NCBI RefSeq assembly: GCF_000738085.1 | Contig: NZ_JPRS01000036.1 | Location: 1 to 39,121 of the forward strand | DNA from: Cryobacterium sp. MLB-32 | GTDB taxonomy: Bacteria > Actinomycetota > Actinomycetes > Actinomycetales > Microbacteriaceae | Length of the DNA stretch: 39,121 nucleotides | Direction: 5' to 3' | Shown here: piece after piece, positions 19,401 through 27,436 of the stretch | Numbering within the stretch: position 1 is the first letter of the stretch | Layout: each line of letters begins with the position of its first letter | The notes under the pieces: generated by a model | The model's database searches: none | Told to the model about the DNA's origin: nothing | Seen by the model: the letters and a program-made list of their open reading frames with translations, nothing else | Translations under genes and position numbers: made by a program

Positions 19401-21713
19401 TCATCGATTCGTGCTCTCGCGCGCTTCGGCCAGCAAAGTCAGCAGCTGGGTCACTTCGGCGGGACTCCGTACGCGATACCCGGCCAGTGTCGGACCAAGG
19501 CCGATTTTCACGCCCACATCCTTATCGCTCAGGACGGCGAAGGCGTCTTCGTCGGTCACGTCATCGCCGGCGTAGATCACCCGGTCGGCACCTGTGTGTG
19601 CGCGCAGCAGTTCGACGGCCTCGCCCTTGGTGACGGAGCGTACGGAGAACTCCAGCACGTTCTTGCCGTCCCGCACCGTGAGTCCGGGGAGTTCTTCGCC
19701 CAGTTGTCGGCGTGCCTCCGACTGCGCCACCGCGGCGGCCTCAGCGGTGGCCAAGCGCGTGTGCAGGGCGATGCCGGCCGGCTTGCGCTCAACGGATGTT
19801 CCCTCCACCGAGTCGGAGATCGCGTCCAGGATCCGGCCGAGAACGCTGAGCTGCTCCAACTCTTCCGACACCAGGTTCAGTTCGATACCGGGGGTGTCCA
19901 GCTGAATTTCGATCCCGTGCGATCCCGTCAGGAGCACGCCATCCTGGGGCTGCGCGACCCGCCGCAGGCTCACCAGGGCTCGCCCGGACACGAAAGCGAC
20001 GCGCACGCCCGGCAGGTCGAGCAGTCGCTGCACGGCCTCACGGGTACCGGCGATGGCCCGGGCGTCTTCCGGCTTGTCGACGTGCGGAGCGAGGGTGCCG
20101 TCGAAGTCGAGTGCGACGAGGAGTGTGTCAGCGGCAGCGACCTCGTGCACGCTCTTGCGCAGATCCACCGGAATCCCGGCTTGGACCGCGGCTCCCCCGG
20201 TCAGAGCGCGCAGGAACGACGCAGACCAGACCGCCACATCCCGTTCGAAAACCTTGCGGCGCAGCGACCGCATGCGCCGAGTGCGCTCGCGGCGGGGCAT
20301 CTCGACCGCCTTCACGATCGCATCCTTCGTGCCGTCGATGTCGTGCGGGTTGATGAGGATCGCCTGCTTGAGCTCGTCCGCCGCTCCGGCGAATTCGCTG
20401 AGCACGAGCACACCATCGCCGTCGAAACGCACGGCCACGTATTCCTTGGCCACCAGATTCATGCCGTCGCGCAGAGCCGTAACGAGCATCACGTCGGCCG
20501 CGAGGAACATCGCGACCATTTCTTCGCGGGGATAACCGTGGTGGTGATAGCTGATGGCGGTGTGGCTGATCGTGGAGAAATCGCCGTTCAGGCGACCAAC
20601 GGCGAGTTCGATCTCGTCGCGCAGGGCCATATACGTTCCGACGCGTTCTCTCGAGGGGCTGGCGATCTGCACGAGAGTAACGTCTTCAACGCTGAGCCGA
20701 CCGTCGGCGAGGAGTTCCCCGAAAGCTTTAATTCGGTGGCCGATTCCCTTCGTGTAGTCGAGACGGTCCACCCCGAGCATGAGCGTCTTCGGATTCCCGA
20801 GATCTTCCCGAATCTGACGCGCACGAGCCTGCACTTCGGGTCGGCGGGCGATTTCTTCGTAGCCGGCCGCATCGATGGAGATCGGAAAGTGCTTCGCCAC
20901 CACGCGGCGAGTCCCACCGCCGTCGGCGGGCACGTCGATGACGACCCCACGGGTCGAGTAACCGAAGAGGCGTCGCACGGCGCGAGAGAAATTGCCGGCG
21001 TCGGCGATTCGTTGGAAGCCGATAACGTCGGCACCCAGGAGCCCGTGCACGATCTGTTTGCGCCACGGCAGCTGGGCGTAGATGCCGTATGGCGGAAATG
21101 GAATGTGATTGAAAAACCCGATGACGAGGTCAGGGCGGGCATCGCGAAGCATCCGCGGCACGAGCTGGAGCTGGTAGTCATGCACCCAGACCGTCGCTCC
21201 CAACGCGGCGGCCTTCATGGCGGCGTCTGCGAAGCGGCGATTGACCGTGACGTAGGCCTCCCAGGTCTCCCGGTGGTAGCTCGGCGGCGCGATGACGTCG
21301 TGGTACAGCGGCCACAGGGTGTCGTTGGAGAATCCCTCGTAGTAGTCCTCCAGCTCCTGCTCGCTGAGCGGAACGGGTATCAGGGTGATTCCGTCGTTCT
21401 CAAATGCCTCGAATTCACGGTCCGCCACGCCCGGCCATCCCACCCAAACCCCGTGGGATGCTCTCATCAAGGGCTCAAGGGCTGTGACCAGACCCCCGGG
21501 AGATTTACGCCAGAGCGTGCTGCCGTCCGCCCCCTCATCGAAGTCAACGGGGAGACGATTGGACACGGCGACGAAGGTGAAAGCTCCGACGTTCGCAGGC
21601 TCGACCGGTGTTTCTGGTTGCGCGCGTGCGGCTGGCTGGGCGGGTTCGGCTGAGGGAGAAATGAGGCGTCCGTTCCGGGTGCACCCGTGGTGCACGCCTG
21701 TGCTGCACTCCAC
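19401..21713 (-). CDS. otsAB: Fused trehalose-6-phosphate synthase/phosphatase (OtsA-OtsB)
   Basis: 770 residues. The N-terminal about 500 residues are a GT20 synthase joining UDP- or GDP-glucose to glucose-6-phosphate (VAVSNRLPVDF, WVGWPG, VWVHDYQLQLVPRMLR, GVDRLDYTKGI, LRDGMNLVAKEYVA). From about residue 525 follows a HAD-type phosphatase that releases trehalose, with nucleophile motif LDFDGTLAPH, SGRAL, and Mg-binding GDDVTDEDAF. Most bacteria encode these separately; fusions of this kind occur in some actinobacteria. The exact start is unclear: GTG 21713 or GTG 21695. Trehalose protects against osmotic, cold and drying stress. It is divergent from a sugar-isomerase-like gene. Confidence 0.93.
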   Translation of the reverse strand: MECSTGVHHGCTRNGRLISPSAEPAQPAARAQPETPVEPANVGAFTFVAVSNRLPVDFDEGADGSTLWRKSPGGLVTALEPLMRASHGVWVGWPGVADREFEAFENDGITLIPVPLSEQELEDYYEGFSNDTLWPLYHDVIAPPSYHRETWEAYVTVNRRFADAAMKAAALGATVWVHDYQLQLVPRMLRDARPDLVIGFFNHIPFPPYGIYAQLPWRKQIVHGLLGADVIGFQRIADAGNFSRAVRRLFGYSTRGVVIDVPADGGGTRRVVAKHFPISIDAAGYEEIARRPEVQARARQIREDLGNPKTLMLGVDRLDYTKGIGHRIKAFGELLADGRLSVEDVTLVQIASPSRERVGTYMALRDEIELAVGRLNGDFSTISHTAISYHHHGYPREEMVAMFLAADVMLVTALRDGMNLVAKEYVAVRFDGDGVLVLSEFAGAADELKQAILINPHDIDGTKDAIVKAVEMPRRERTRRMRSLRRKVFERDVAVWSASFLRALTGGAAVQAGIPVDLRKSVHEVAAADTLLVALDFDGTLAPHVDKPEDARAIAGTREAVQRLLDLPGVRVAFVSGRALVSLRRVAQPQDGVLLTGSHGIEIQLDTPGIELNLVSEELEQLSVLGRILDAISDSVEGTSVERKPAGIALHTRLATAEAAAVAQSEARRQLGEELPGLTVRDGKNVLEFSVRSVTKGEAVELLRAHTGADRVIYAGDDVTDEDAFAVLSDKDVGVKIGLGPTLAGYRVRSPAEVTQLLTLLAEARESTNR

Positions 21714-21763
21714 AGGATATCAGGATGCCGCTGAATGGCTGGTGGGGACGGTCTTTTTTAGAC

Positions 21764-21775
21764 ACCCCCGGGGGT
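21764..21775. promoter_or_regulatory. Perfect 12-bp palindrome in the divergent otsAB/isomerase promoter region
   Basis: ACCCCCGGGGGT is self-complementary and lies 15 bp upstream of the TATGCT hexamer of the rightward gene, in its -35 region. It resembles C-run/G-run operators such as those of CsoR-type regulators, but no such regulator or metal gene is nearby. It may simply be an unidentified repressor site. Confidence 0.4.
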
Positions 21776-21789
21776 TAATCGTCGGAGAC

Positions 21790-21795
21790 TATGCT
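21790..21795 (+). promoter_or_regulatory. Putative -10 box of the isomerase-like gene (leaderless)
   Basis: TATGCT ends 7 nt before ATG 21803, the spacing expected for a leaderless transcript. It supports 21803 rather than the in-frame ATG 21791, which overlaps this hexamer and has GGAG only three bases away. Confidence 0.45.
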
Positions 21796-21802
21796 GACGC
21801 GA

Positions 21803-22660
21803 ATGATACGCATTGGAATGAGCACCACCTGCGTCTACCCCCTTGCTACGGAGCACGCCTTTCGTCTCGCGAAGGAGGCCGGGTTTGATGGCATTGAGGT
21901 CATGGTCACTCGCGATGAGGGCACCCAGGACGCCGCCAGCCTGCTGCAGTTGTCCCGCCGTTATAGCCTGCCCATCCTCTCAATTCACGCCCCGGTGCTG
22001 CTGTTGACGCACTTCGTGTGGGGGCGGGATCCCCACGTCAAGCTCGAACGCTCGGCCCAACTGGCCCGCGACGTGGGAGCGTCCACTGTCGTGGTGCATC
22101 CTCCGTTCCGCTGGCAGGCGGGATACGCCGAAAACTTCCTCGACCTCGTGCGGGACATCAGCACAGAGACGGGGGTCGACATCGCCGTGGAGAACATGTT
22201 TCCGTGGTCGTTCGCCGGCAAGGGGTTCAAGGCCTATTCGCCCTCATGGGACACCACGACCATGGACTGCGACGCCGTCACCCTCGACTTCTCTCACTGC
22301 GCCCTCAGCGGATACGACAGCCTCGAGATGGCCACCGCGCTCGGCAGCCGACTGCGACACGTGCACCTCTGTGATGGCTCCGGATCGCTCGAGGACGGCA
22401 GGGTCTACGACGAGCATCTGCTTCCGGGGCAGGGGAACGAGCCCGTCGCGGAGGTGCTCACCATGCTCGCGACCGCCAGATGGACCGGGGCAATCGTGGC
22501 CGAGGTCAACACGCGCAAGGCGAAAACAGAACAAGAACGACGCGATCTGCTGCGTGAAACGCTCGCCTTCGCACGTCGCCACACGGCTCGGGTGGCGCCC
22601 GCTCCCCGGCCGACGGGGACGGGTGCGCGCCCCGACACCGAACACGAAGACGACGAGTAG
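21803..22660 (+). CDS. Sugar phosphate isomerase/epimerase-like TIM barrel protein
   Basis: About 285 residues in the AP_endonuc_2 (PF01261) superfamily. It starts on the first barrel strand (IRIGMSTTCVYP) and shows metal-ligand segments typical of xylose-isomerase-like barrels: VHPPFRW, IAVENMFPW, VTLDFSHCAL, HVHLCDGSG and IVAEVNTRK. Members isomerise or epimerise sugars and inositols, and some are deoxyribonuclease IV-like; the substrate is not clear. The C-terminal 20 residues are Pro/Gly- and then Asp/Glu-rich and probably disordered. ATG 21791 is an alternative start, but a leaderless promoter favours 21803. Its position next to otsAB suggests a sugar role, which is only inference. Confidence 0.78.
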   Translation: MIRIGMSTTCVYPLATEHAFRLAKEAGFDGIEVMVTRDEGTQDAASLLQLSRRYSLPILSIHAPVLLLTHFVWGRDPHVKLERSAQLARDVGASTVVVHPPFRWQAGYAENFLDLVRDISTETGVDIAVENMFPWSFAGKGFKAYSPSWDTTTMDCDAVTLDFSHCALSGYDSLEMATALGSRLRHVHLCDGSGSLEDGRVYDEHLLPGQGNEPVAEVLTMLATARWTGAIVAEVNTRKAKTEQERRDLLRETLAFARRHTARVAPAPRPTGTGARPDTEHEDDE

Positions 22661-22741
22661 CCGATCGACACTCCCGGCACCGAATGGGTCACATTCACCG
22701 ACGATTGCGCAGGACGGGTACTGTTGGCGCCGGAGGCCCTC

Positions 22742-22930
22742 ATGCGAAAGTTCATTTTCAGCAGTGCGATGATCGGCGTGATTGCCGGTGGATGGAACAC
22801 TGTGCAGGCGACCCGTAATGGGCCGCGCGACTGGCGGCTCGTGATGCTCTGGCTCGGCTGGGCGCTGAGCGCCGCCGTTGCGATCGGCACCGTGATCGAA
22901 GACGCGAATAAACGGAGAATTGAGGAATGA
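22742..22930 (+). CDS. Small membrane protein of unknown function
   Basis: 62 residues, not recognised. A first weak hydrophobic stretch (FIFSSAMIGVIAGGW) is followed by a polar loop with TRNGPRDWR and then a clear membrane helix (LVMLWLGWALSAAVAIGTVI) with a charged EDANKRRIEE tail. The ATG has GGAGG five bases upstream, which decides the start over an in-frame one at 22724. Small proteins with a DWR-loop and a WLGWALSAAVAIGTV-like helix are common hypothetical genes in Microbacteriaceae. It follows the isomerase-like gene by 81 bp and could be co-transcribed. Confidence 0.7.
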   Translation: MRKFIFSSAMIGVIAGGWNTVQATRNGPRDWRLVMLWLGWALSAAVAIGTVIEDANKRRIEE

Positions 22931-23021
22931 CCCGCTGATTCTCGGCGTGTCCGGCCGGGGTGAACACCGCTTGTCCTTGAGACTATGTATAGAGCAGTGT
23001 TCCGCCTGAAAGGGGCTTGAG

Positions 23022-23492
23022 ATGTTTGGTCGTCGACGTCGTGTCGCAGCCGCAGTTGTTGTGGCCCCCGCGCCCGAGTTGAGTGACGAGCGCATCCTCG
23101 AACTCCTGCACGACAAGCTCGCGGATCTGGTGGGCGTCAACGGCTTGTGGACGCTGGTCCCCCGCCGGTCCGACGATACCGATATCATTTTTCACGGCCT
23201 CAAGTCGGAACAGATCGCGACAGACCTGGCGCTGACACTCCGTGCCGCCAAGGCCGCACCCGGCGATGAACCGTCGACCGTCGTTGTCGCAACGCCAGCC
23301 AAACGCCTGTCGAAGGCACGGGCAGCAGCCGTGGTGAGCGACGCCATCATTGAACCCACGGCCCTGTCGTGGACCCCTGGGCCGATTTCGGTCTGGGCCG
23401 AGCCCGAGCGGGCGACTGTGACCGGACCGGTCACGGTACCCTCCTCGAGAGACGCTCGATCCACAGACGCTCAGGCCAAACTCGTCGCCTGA
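23022..23492 (+). CDS. Hypothetical protein
   Basis: 156 residues, not recognised. A basic start (FGRRRRVAAAVVVAP) precedes an acidic helix (LSDERILELLHDKLADLVG), a segment LWTLVPRRSDDTDIIFHGLKSE that may be a beta-rich unit, a region alternating Ala/Val/Lys, and a Thr/Pro/Ser-rich C-terminus. No membrane helix. AAGGGG lies about six bases before the ATG, and codon use matches the neighbours, so it is probably a real gene. The stop codon is the first TGA within a short 16-bp tandem repeat. Confidence 0.6.
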   Translation: MFGRRRRVAAAVVVAPAPELSDERILELLHDKLADLVGVNGLWTLVPRRSDDTDIIFHGLKSEQIATDLALTLRAAKAAPGDEPSTVVVATPAKRLSKARAAAVVSDAIIEPTALSWTPGPISVWAEPERATVTGPVTVPSSRDARSTDAQAKLVA

Positions 23493-23529
23493 CCACCCCG
23501 TTGCCTGACCACCCCGTTGCCTGACCACC
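23487..23529. repeat. 16-bp tandem repeat, about 2.7 copies
   Basis: GCCTGACCACCCCGTT occurs at 23487-23502 and 23503-23518, followed by a partial third copy to 23529. The first copy contains the stop codon of the preceding gene. It looks like simple slippage or a small duplication and could vary between strains. Confidence 0.85.
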
Positions 23530-23575
23530 TCCTCAGGCCGAGCCCACGGTCTGGCACCTCTGACATCATGGACTG

Positions 23576-25375
23576 ATGCCGCTCAACATCGAGGACTACG
23601 CACTCATCAGCGACTGCCACACCGCAGCGCTCGTCGGCTGCGACGGCAGCATCGATTGGCTGTGCCTGCCGCGCTACGACTCCGCATCGATGTTCGGGGC
23701 CCTGCTCGGCACAGAGAACCATGGCCGCTGGCTGCTCGCACCCAAGGATGACGATGCCACCTGCACCCGCTCCTATGTGGGTGACACGTTCATCCTGTCG
23801 ACCACGTGGACGACCAGGAACGGCAGCGTCGAAGTACTGGACTTCATGCCGCACGGCGATCGGCGGGCAGACCTCGTGCGCCGCGTGCGAGGCATCACGG
23901 GGAGCGTGGAGATGCGGCAGGACCTGCGCATGCGATTCGGTTACGGCTCGACACTCCCCTGGGTGCGGCAGCTGACGAACGAGGGTGCACACGGGCTCAT
24001 CGCGGTAGCCGGCCCCGACGCCGTTGTCATTCGGGGTCCACGGCTGCACGCGGAAGACCATCGGCACGTCGCCAACTTCACGGTCTCCGCCGACGAAACC
24101 GTCGATGTCCAGATGTCCTGGTATCAATCCGAACGTCCCCTCCCCTCTGCGGTGGACGTTGACGCCCAGCTGACCAGGACGAACGCATGGTGGAGTTCCT
24201 GGGCGGGCAACTGCAGCCATCAGGGGCCCTATCAAGACGAGGTGCTGCGTTCGATGCTCGTGTTGCGAGCGCTCACCCATGAAGATACGGGCGGTATCGT
24301 TGCGGCGGCAACGACCTCCCTCCCGGAAGACTTCGGCGGCTCGCGCAACTGGGATTATCGCTACGTCTGGCTCCGAGACGCATCCCTCACTCTCGAGGTA
24401 TTGCTGTCGCACGGCTACGAAAGCGAAGCCGAAGATTGGCGGGCCTGGCTGCTGCGCGCGATAGCCGGCGACCCCGAAGACGTGCAGATCATGTACGGGC
24501 TCTCCGGCGAGCGCTATCTTCCCGAGCGCGAGCTCACGAGCCTGCCCGGCTATCGCGGCACCGCCCCGGTGCGCGTCGGAAACGGTGCCGTGAGCCAGTT
24601 TCAGGCCGACGTCATTGGCGAAGTCATGGTCGCCCTCCACGCTGCCCGGATCGCCGGAGTCGGTGAGACGAAATTCTCGTGGCCCCTGCAGCGCGCACTC
24701 ATGCATTTTCTCGAGGAGAACTGGCACCGCGCCGATCAGGGTATCTGGGAGGTCCGTGGACCGGCACGGGAATTCACGCATTCGCGGGTGATGGTGTGGG
24801 CCGCGTTCGATCGCGCGGTTCGCGGAATCACGGAGTTCGGCCTCGACGGCCCGCTCGAGACGTGGACGGCCCTGCGCGACGAGGTGCGACAGGACATTGA
24901 GCTGCGCGGTTTCAGCACCGAGCGCAACAGCTACACGCAATCATTCGGCGGCACGGAAGTGGATGCCTCGCTCCTGATTCTCGCGCAGGTGGGCTTCTGT
25001 AAACCCACCGATGCGCGCATGCTCGGCACTGTCGCCGCGATCGAAGCAGACCTCCTGCGCGACGGGCTGCTGCTGCGCTATCGCACCGAGGCATCCGTCG
25101 ACGGGCTGGCACCGGGCGAGCACCCGTTTCTTGCCTGCTCATTCTGGCTCGTCGAGCAGTACGCCCTGTCGGATCGACTGAGCGACGCGACGACGCTCAT
25201 GGACAGGCTCGTGGGTTTCGTGAACGACGTGGGTCTGCTCTCCGAAGAATACGACGTGACGAACGGGCGCCAGGCCGGAAATACGCCGCAGGCCCTGTCG
25301 CATCTCGCGCTCGTGCGGGCGGCCGACGCCATCGTTGCGAGCTCCACCGTGGTCAGTGCCGCACCCAAGCGGTGA
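23576..25375 (+). CDS. Glycoside hydrolase family 15 protein (glucoamylase or trehalase type)
   Basis: 599 residues. An N-terminal beta-sandwich (IEDYALISDCHTAALVGCDGSIDWLCLPRYDSASMFG) precedes the (alpha/alpha)6 barrel. The barrel shows the GH15 signature GGSRNWDYRYVWLRDAS, the probable general acid Glu392 (QGIWEVRG) and a second acidic pair near Glu557/558 (LLSEEYD). In mycobacteria, GH15 enzymes of this length act as trehalases; others cleave alpha-glucans. No signal peptide, so it is cytosolic. With the fused trehalose synthase 4 kb away, a trehalase role is attractive but not proved. The start at ATG 23576 keeps the conserved N-terminus; no strong ribosome binding site is seen. Confidence 0.88.
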   Translation: MPLNIEDYALISDCHTAALVGCDGSIDWLCLPRYDSASMFGALLGTENHGRWLLAPKDDDATCTRSYVGDTFILSTTWTTRNGSVEVLDFMPHGDRRADLVRRVRGITGSVEMRQDLRMRFGYGSTLPWVRQLTNEGAHGLIAVAGPDAVVIRGPRLHAEDHRHVANFTVSADETVDVQMSWYQSERPLPSAVDVDAQLTRTNAWWSSWAGNCSHQGPYQDEVLRSMLVLRALTHEDTGGIVAAATTSLPEDFGGSRNWDYRYVWLRDASLTLEVLLSHGYESEAEDWRAWLLRAIAGDPEDVQIMYGLSGERYLPERELTSLPGYRGTAPVRVGNGAVSQFQADVIGEVMVALHAARIAGVGETKFSWPLQRALMHFLEENWHRADQGIWEVRGPAREFTHSRVMVWAAFDRAVRGITEFGLDGPLETWTALRDEVRQDIELRGFSTERNSYTQSFGGTEVDASLLILAQVGFCKPTDARMLGTVAAIEADLLRDGLLLRYRTEASVDGLAPGEHPFLACSFWLVEQYALSDRLSDATTLMDRLVGFVNDVGLLSEEYDVTNGRQAGNTPQALSHLALVRAADAIVASSTVVSAAPKR

Positions 25376-25449
25376 ACACCTGCACGGCCGTACAGACTTC
25401 CCTACGTTATTTTGGAGGTTTTCTCCGGAAACGCCCGGCAGGCGAATCC

Positions 25450-25455
25450 TAGATT
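25450..25455 (+). promoter_or_regulatory. Putative -10 box of the biotin transporter operon (leaderless)
   Basis: TAGATT ends 7 nt before the bioY ATG at 25463, the usual leaderless spacing. No clear -35 box is present. A weak GGAG-GTTTT-CTCC inverted repeat at 25414-25426 lies where a regulator could bind. Confidence 0.45.
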
Positions 25456-25462
25456 GAGAATC

Positions 25463-26088
25463 ATGTCAGTACGCACACTCTCCGCCCGCGATCTCGCTCA
25501 GATCGCCATCTTCGCCGCTCTCATTGCCGCACTGGGACTGCCGGGAGCCTTGGCACTCGGCGGCGTCGCGGTTCCCCTCACCTTCCAGTCGCTCGGCGTC
25601 ATGCTCGCCGGAGCCGTGCTCGGCGCCCGCAAGGCTTCTTCGCGGTACTCCTGCTGCTCGCGCTGACCGCGGCCGGTCTGCCTCTGCTGTCCGGCGGGCG
25701 CGGCGGCCTGGTCTGGTTCACCACGAGCCCCTCGGCGGGCTACCTGTACGGGTGGCTTCTGGGCGCTCTGCTGATCGGGTACCTCACCGGTCGCCTGCTG
25801 CCGAGGTACCGGCTCTGGCCGGCCCTGGGCGCGACGGCACTCGGCGGCATCCTCGTCGTCTACCTTCTCGGCATCCCCGTGACCGCCGTCAACCTTGGGC
25901 TCCCCCTCTGGGTGGCCGCCCTCGACAGCGCCAAGTTCATCCCCGGAGACATCCTCAAGGTCGTCGTCACGGTTCTCGTGGCCGGCCAAGTGCACCGCGC
26001 CTACCCCGGTCTAATCGTGCGCCGAAGCCGCCGGAGTGACTCAACGGATGCCGCGGCGGTGCCAACCACAACCACGACAGCTCCGTAG
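25463..26088 (+). pseudogene. bioY: Biotin ECF transporter substrate-binding protein BioY, interrupted by a one-base frameshift
   Basis: BioY is the membrane S component that binds biotin for ECF-type uptake. The frame opens MSVRTLSARDLAQIAIFAALIAAL and continues through VPLTFQSLGVMLAGAVLGARK, then breaks near 25631-25634. Restoring one G (caaggctt to caagggctt) gives ARKGFFAVLLLLALTAAGLP and reads on through GGRGGLVWFTTSPSAGYLYGW to a 208-residue protein with six helices. That is full family length. Only one base is missing, every family motif on both sides is intact and bioM/bioN are whole, so a sequencing or assembly indel is the simplest explanation. bioM starts 3 bp downstream. Confidence 0.88.
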
Positions 26089-26091
26089 CTC

Positions 26092-26772
26092 GTGGGCACG
26101 ATCACGTTCGACGGCGTATCGCACGCCTTCGGCGAGCGGACGGTCCTGCGGGGCATCAACCTCACCCTCACCGAACACCGCATCGGCATCGTGGGCGCCA
26201 ACGGCTCGGGCAAATCTACCCTCGCCCGAATGATCAATGGGCTCGTCGTGCCGCGCGAGGGAACCGTAACCGTCGACGGGCTCGACGTGGCGCGCCGGGG
26301 CAAGGACGTGCGCCGACGGGTGGGCTTCGTGTTCACCAATCCCGACAATCAAATCGTGATGCCCACGGTGCAGGAGGATGTCGCCTTCACTCTGCGTCGC
26401 CGAGGACTCACGAGCGAGCAGATCGCCGAACGCACGGCGACGACTCTCGAACGCTTCGGGCTGACGGCTCATGCCGAGCACCCCGCGCACCGTCTCTCCG
26501 GCGGGCAGAAGCAGCTCCTCGCCCTCGCCGCCGTGCTCGTGTCGGAACCGGCGATCGTCGTGGCAGACGAGCCCACCACCCTCCTCGATGCACGCAATGC
26601 CCGGCGTATCTCCGAACTGCTCGAGACCCTGGCCCAGCAGGTCGTCATGGTGACGCACCACCTCGAGTTGCTCGAACGCTTCGACCGCGTGATCGTCATC
26701 GACGAAGGCGAAGTCGTGGCCGACGCACATCCGTCGAAGGCGCTGTCGGCCTATCGGACGCTCGTGTCGTGA
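26092..26772 (+). CDS. bioM: ECF transporter ATPase (BioM)
   Basis: 226 residues, a single ABC ATPase domain: Walker A GANGSGKST, Q-loop region FTNPDNQIV, signature LSGGQKQLL, Walker B IVVADEPT and H-loop VTHH. The FTNPDNQ sequence is typical of ECF (CbiO/BioM-like) ATPases. It powers biotin uptake with BioY and BioN. The start is GTG 26092, 3 bp after bioY; the stop overlaps the bioN start as GTGA, so the three genes form a coupled operon. Confidence 0.93.
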   Translation: MGTITFDGVSHAFGERTVLRGINLTLTEHRIGIVGANGSGKSTLARMINGLVVPREGTVTVDGLDVARRGKDVRRRVGFVFTNPDNQIVMPTVQEDVAFTLRRRGLTSEQIAERTATTLERFGLTAHAEHPAHRLSGGQKQLLALAAVLVSEPAIVVADEPTTLLDARNARRISELLETLAQQVVMVTHHLELLERFDRVIVIDEGEVVADAHPSKALSAYRTLVS

Positions 26773-27362
26773 TCGGCCTCTACAGCCCGGGCACCTCGAT
26801 CGTGCACCGCGCTCCCACGCTGCTCAAACTGCTCATGCTGTCGATTGCGGTGCTGGCCCTCAGCTCGTTCGACAGTCTGGCCCCGCTCGGTCTCGCGGCC
26901 GGTGGCGTGGTGACCCTCTTTCTGATCGCCCGGGTTCCCGTGCGTGCCGCGGCCGCGCAGGTCGTTCCCATCCTCTGGCTGCTCGTCATCGCCGTGCCGG
27001 TGCAGGGCCTCCTGGCGGGGTGGGTGGTGGCCGGGCTGATGGCCGGCCGTCTGCTGCTCGCGGTCGCCCTCGCCGCGCTCTTCACCCTCACGACCACCGT
27101 GACCGCCGTTCTCGAGGCGTTCGAGACGCTCCTCAAACCCTTCGCGCGCTGGATCGATTCCGAACGGATCGGACTCCTCGTGGCCCTGACCATCCGGTGC
27201 ATCCCCCTCGTCACCGACATCGTGAAAGAGGTGCTCGAGGCCCGCAAGGCGCGCGGCACCCACGGATCCCTGCTTGCGCTCGCAGTGCCCGTCGTGGTGC
27301 GGTCCCTCTATGCCGCGGACGCCCTCGGCGAAGCACTGGCCGCGCGCGGACTCGACGACTGA
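26769..27362 (+). CDS. bioN: ECF transporter transmembrane coupling protein (BioN/EcfT)
   Basis: 197 residues with about five membrane helices and a cytoplasmic coupling region. The two diagnostic Ala-Arg-Gly motifs of EcfT-type proteins are visible near the C-terminus: LEARKARGT and LAARGLD; they contact the ATPases. The N-terminal GLYSPGTSIVHRAPTLLKLL is typical of the family. GTG 26769 overlaps the bioM stop. It ends the biotin transporter operon bioY-bioM-bioN. Confidence 0.92.
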   Translation: MIGLYSPGTSIVHRAPTLLKLLMLSIAVLALSSFDSLAPLGLAAGGVVTLFLIARVPVRAAAAQVVPILWLLVIAVPVQGLLAGWVVAGLMAGRLLLAVALAALFTLTTTVTAVLEAFETLLKPFARWIDSERIGLLVALTIRCIPLVTDIVKEVLEARKARGTHGSLLALAVPVVVRSLYAADALGEALAARGLDD

Positions 27363-27436
27363 CCGGCGCTGTCAGCCTGCTCGAAGCCACAACGTGGGAG
27401 TGTTGGTGGAGACATCCTTCGCGTAGAAAGAATCCT

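Noticed and set aside
22244-23188. A 314-residue minus-strand frame
   Set aside because: It is antisense to three more credible genes and is Arg/Ser/His-rich without motifs.
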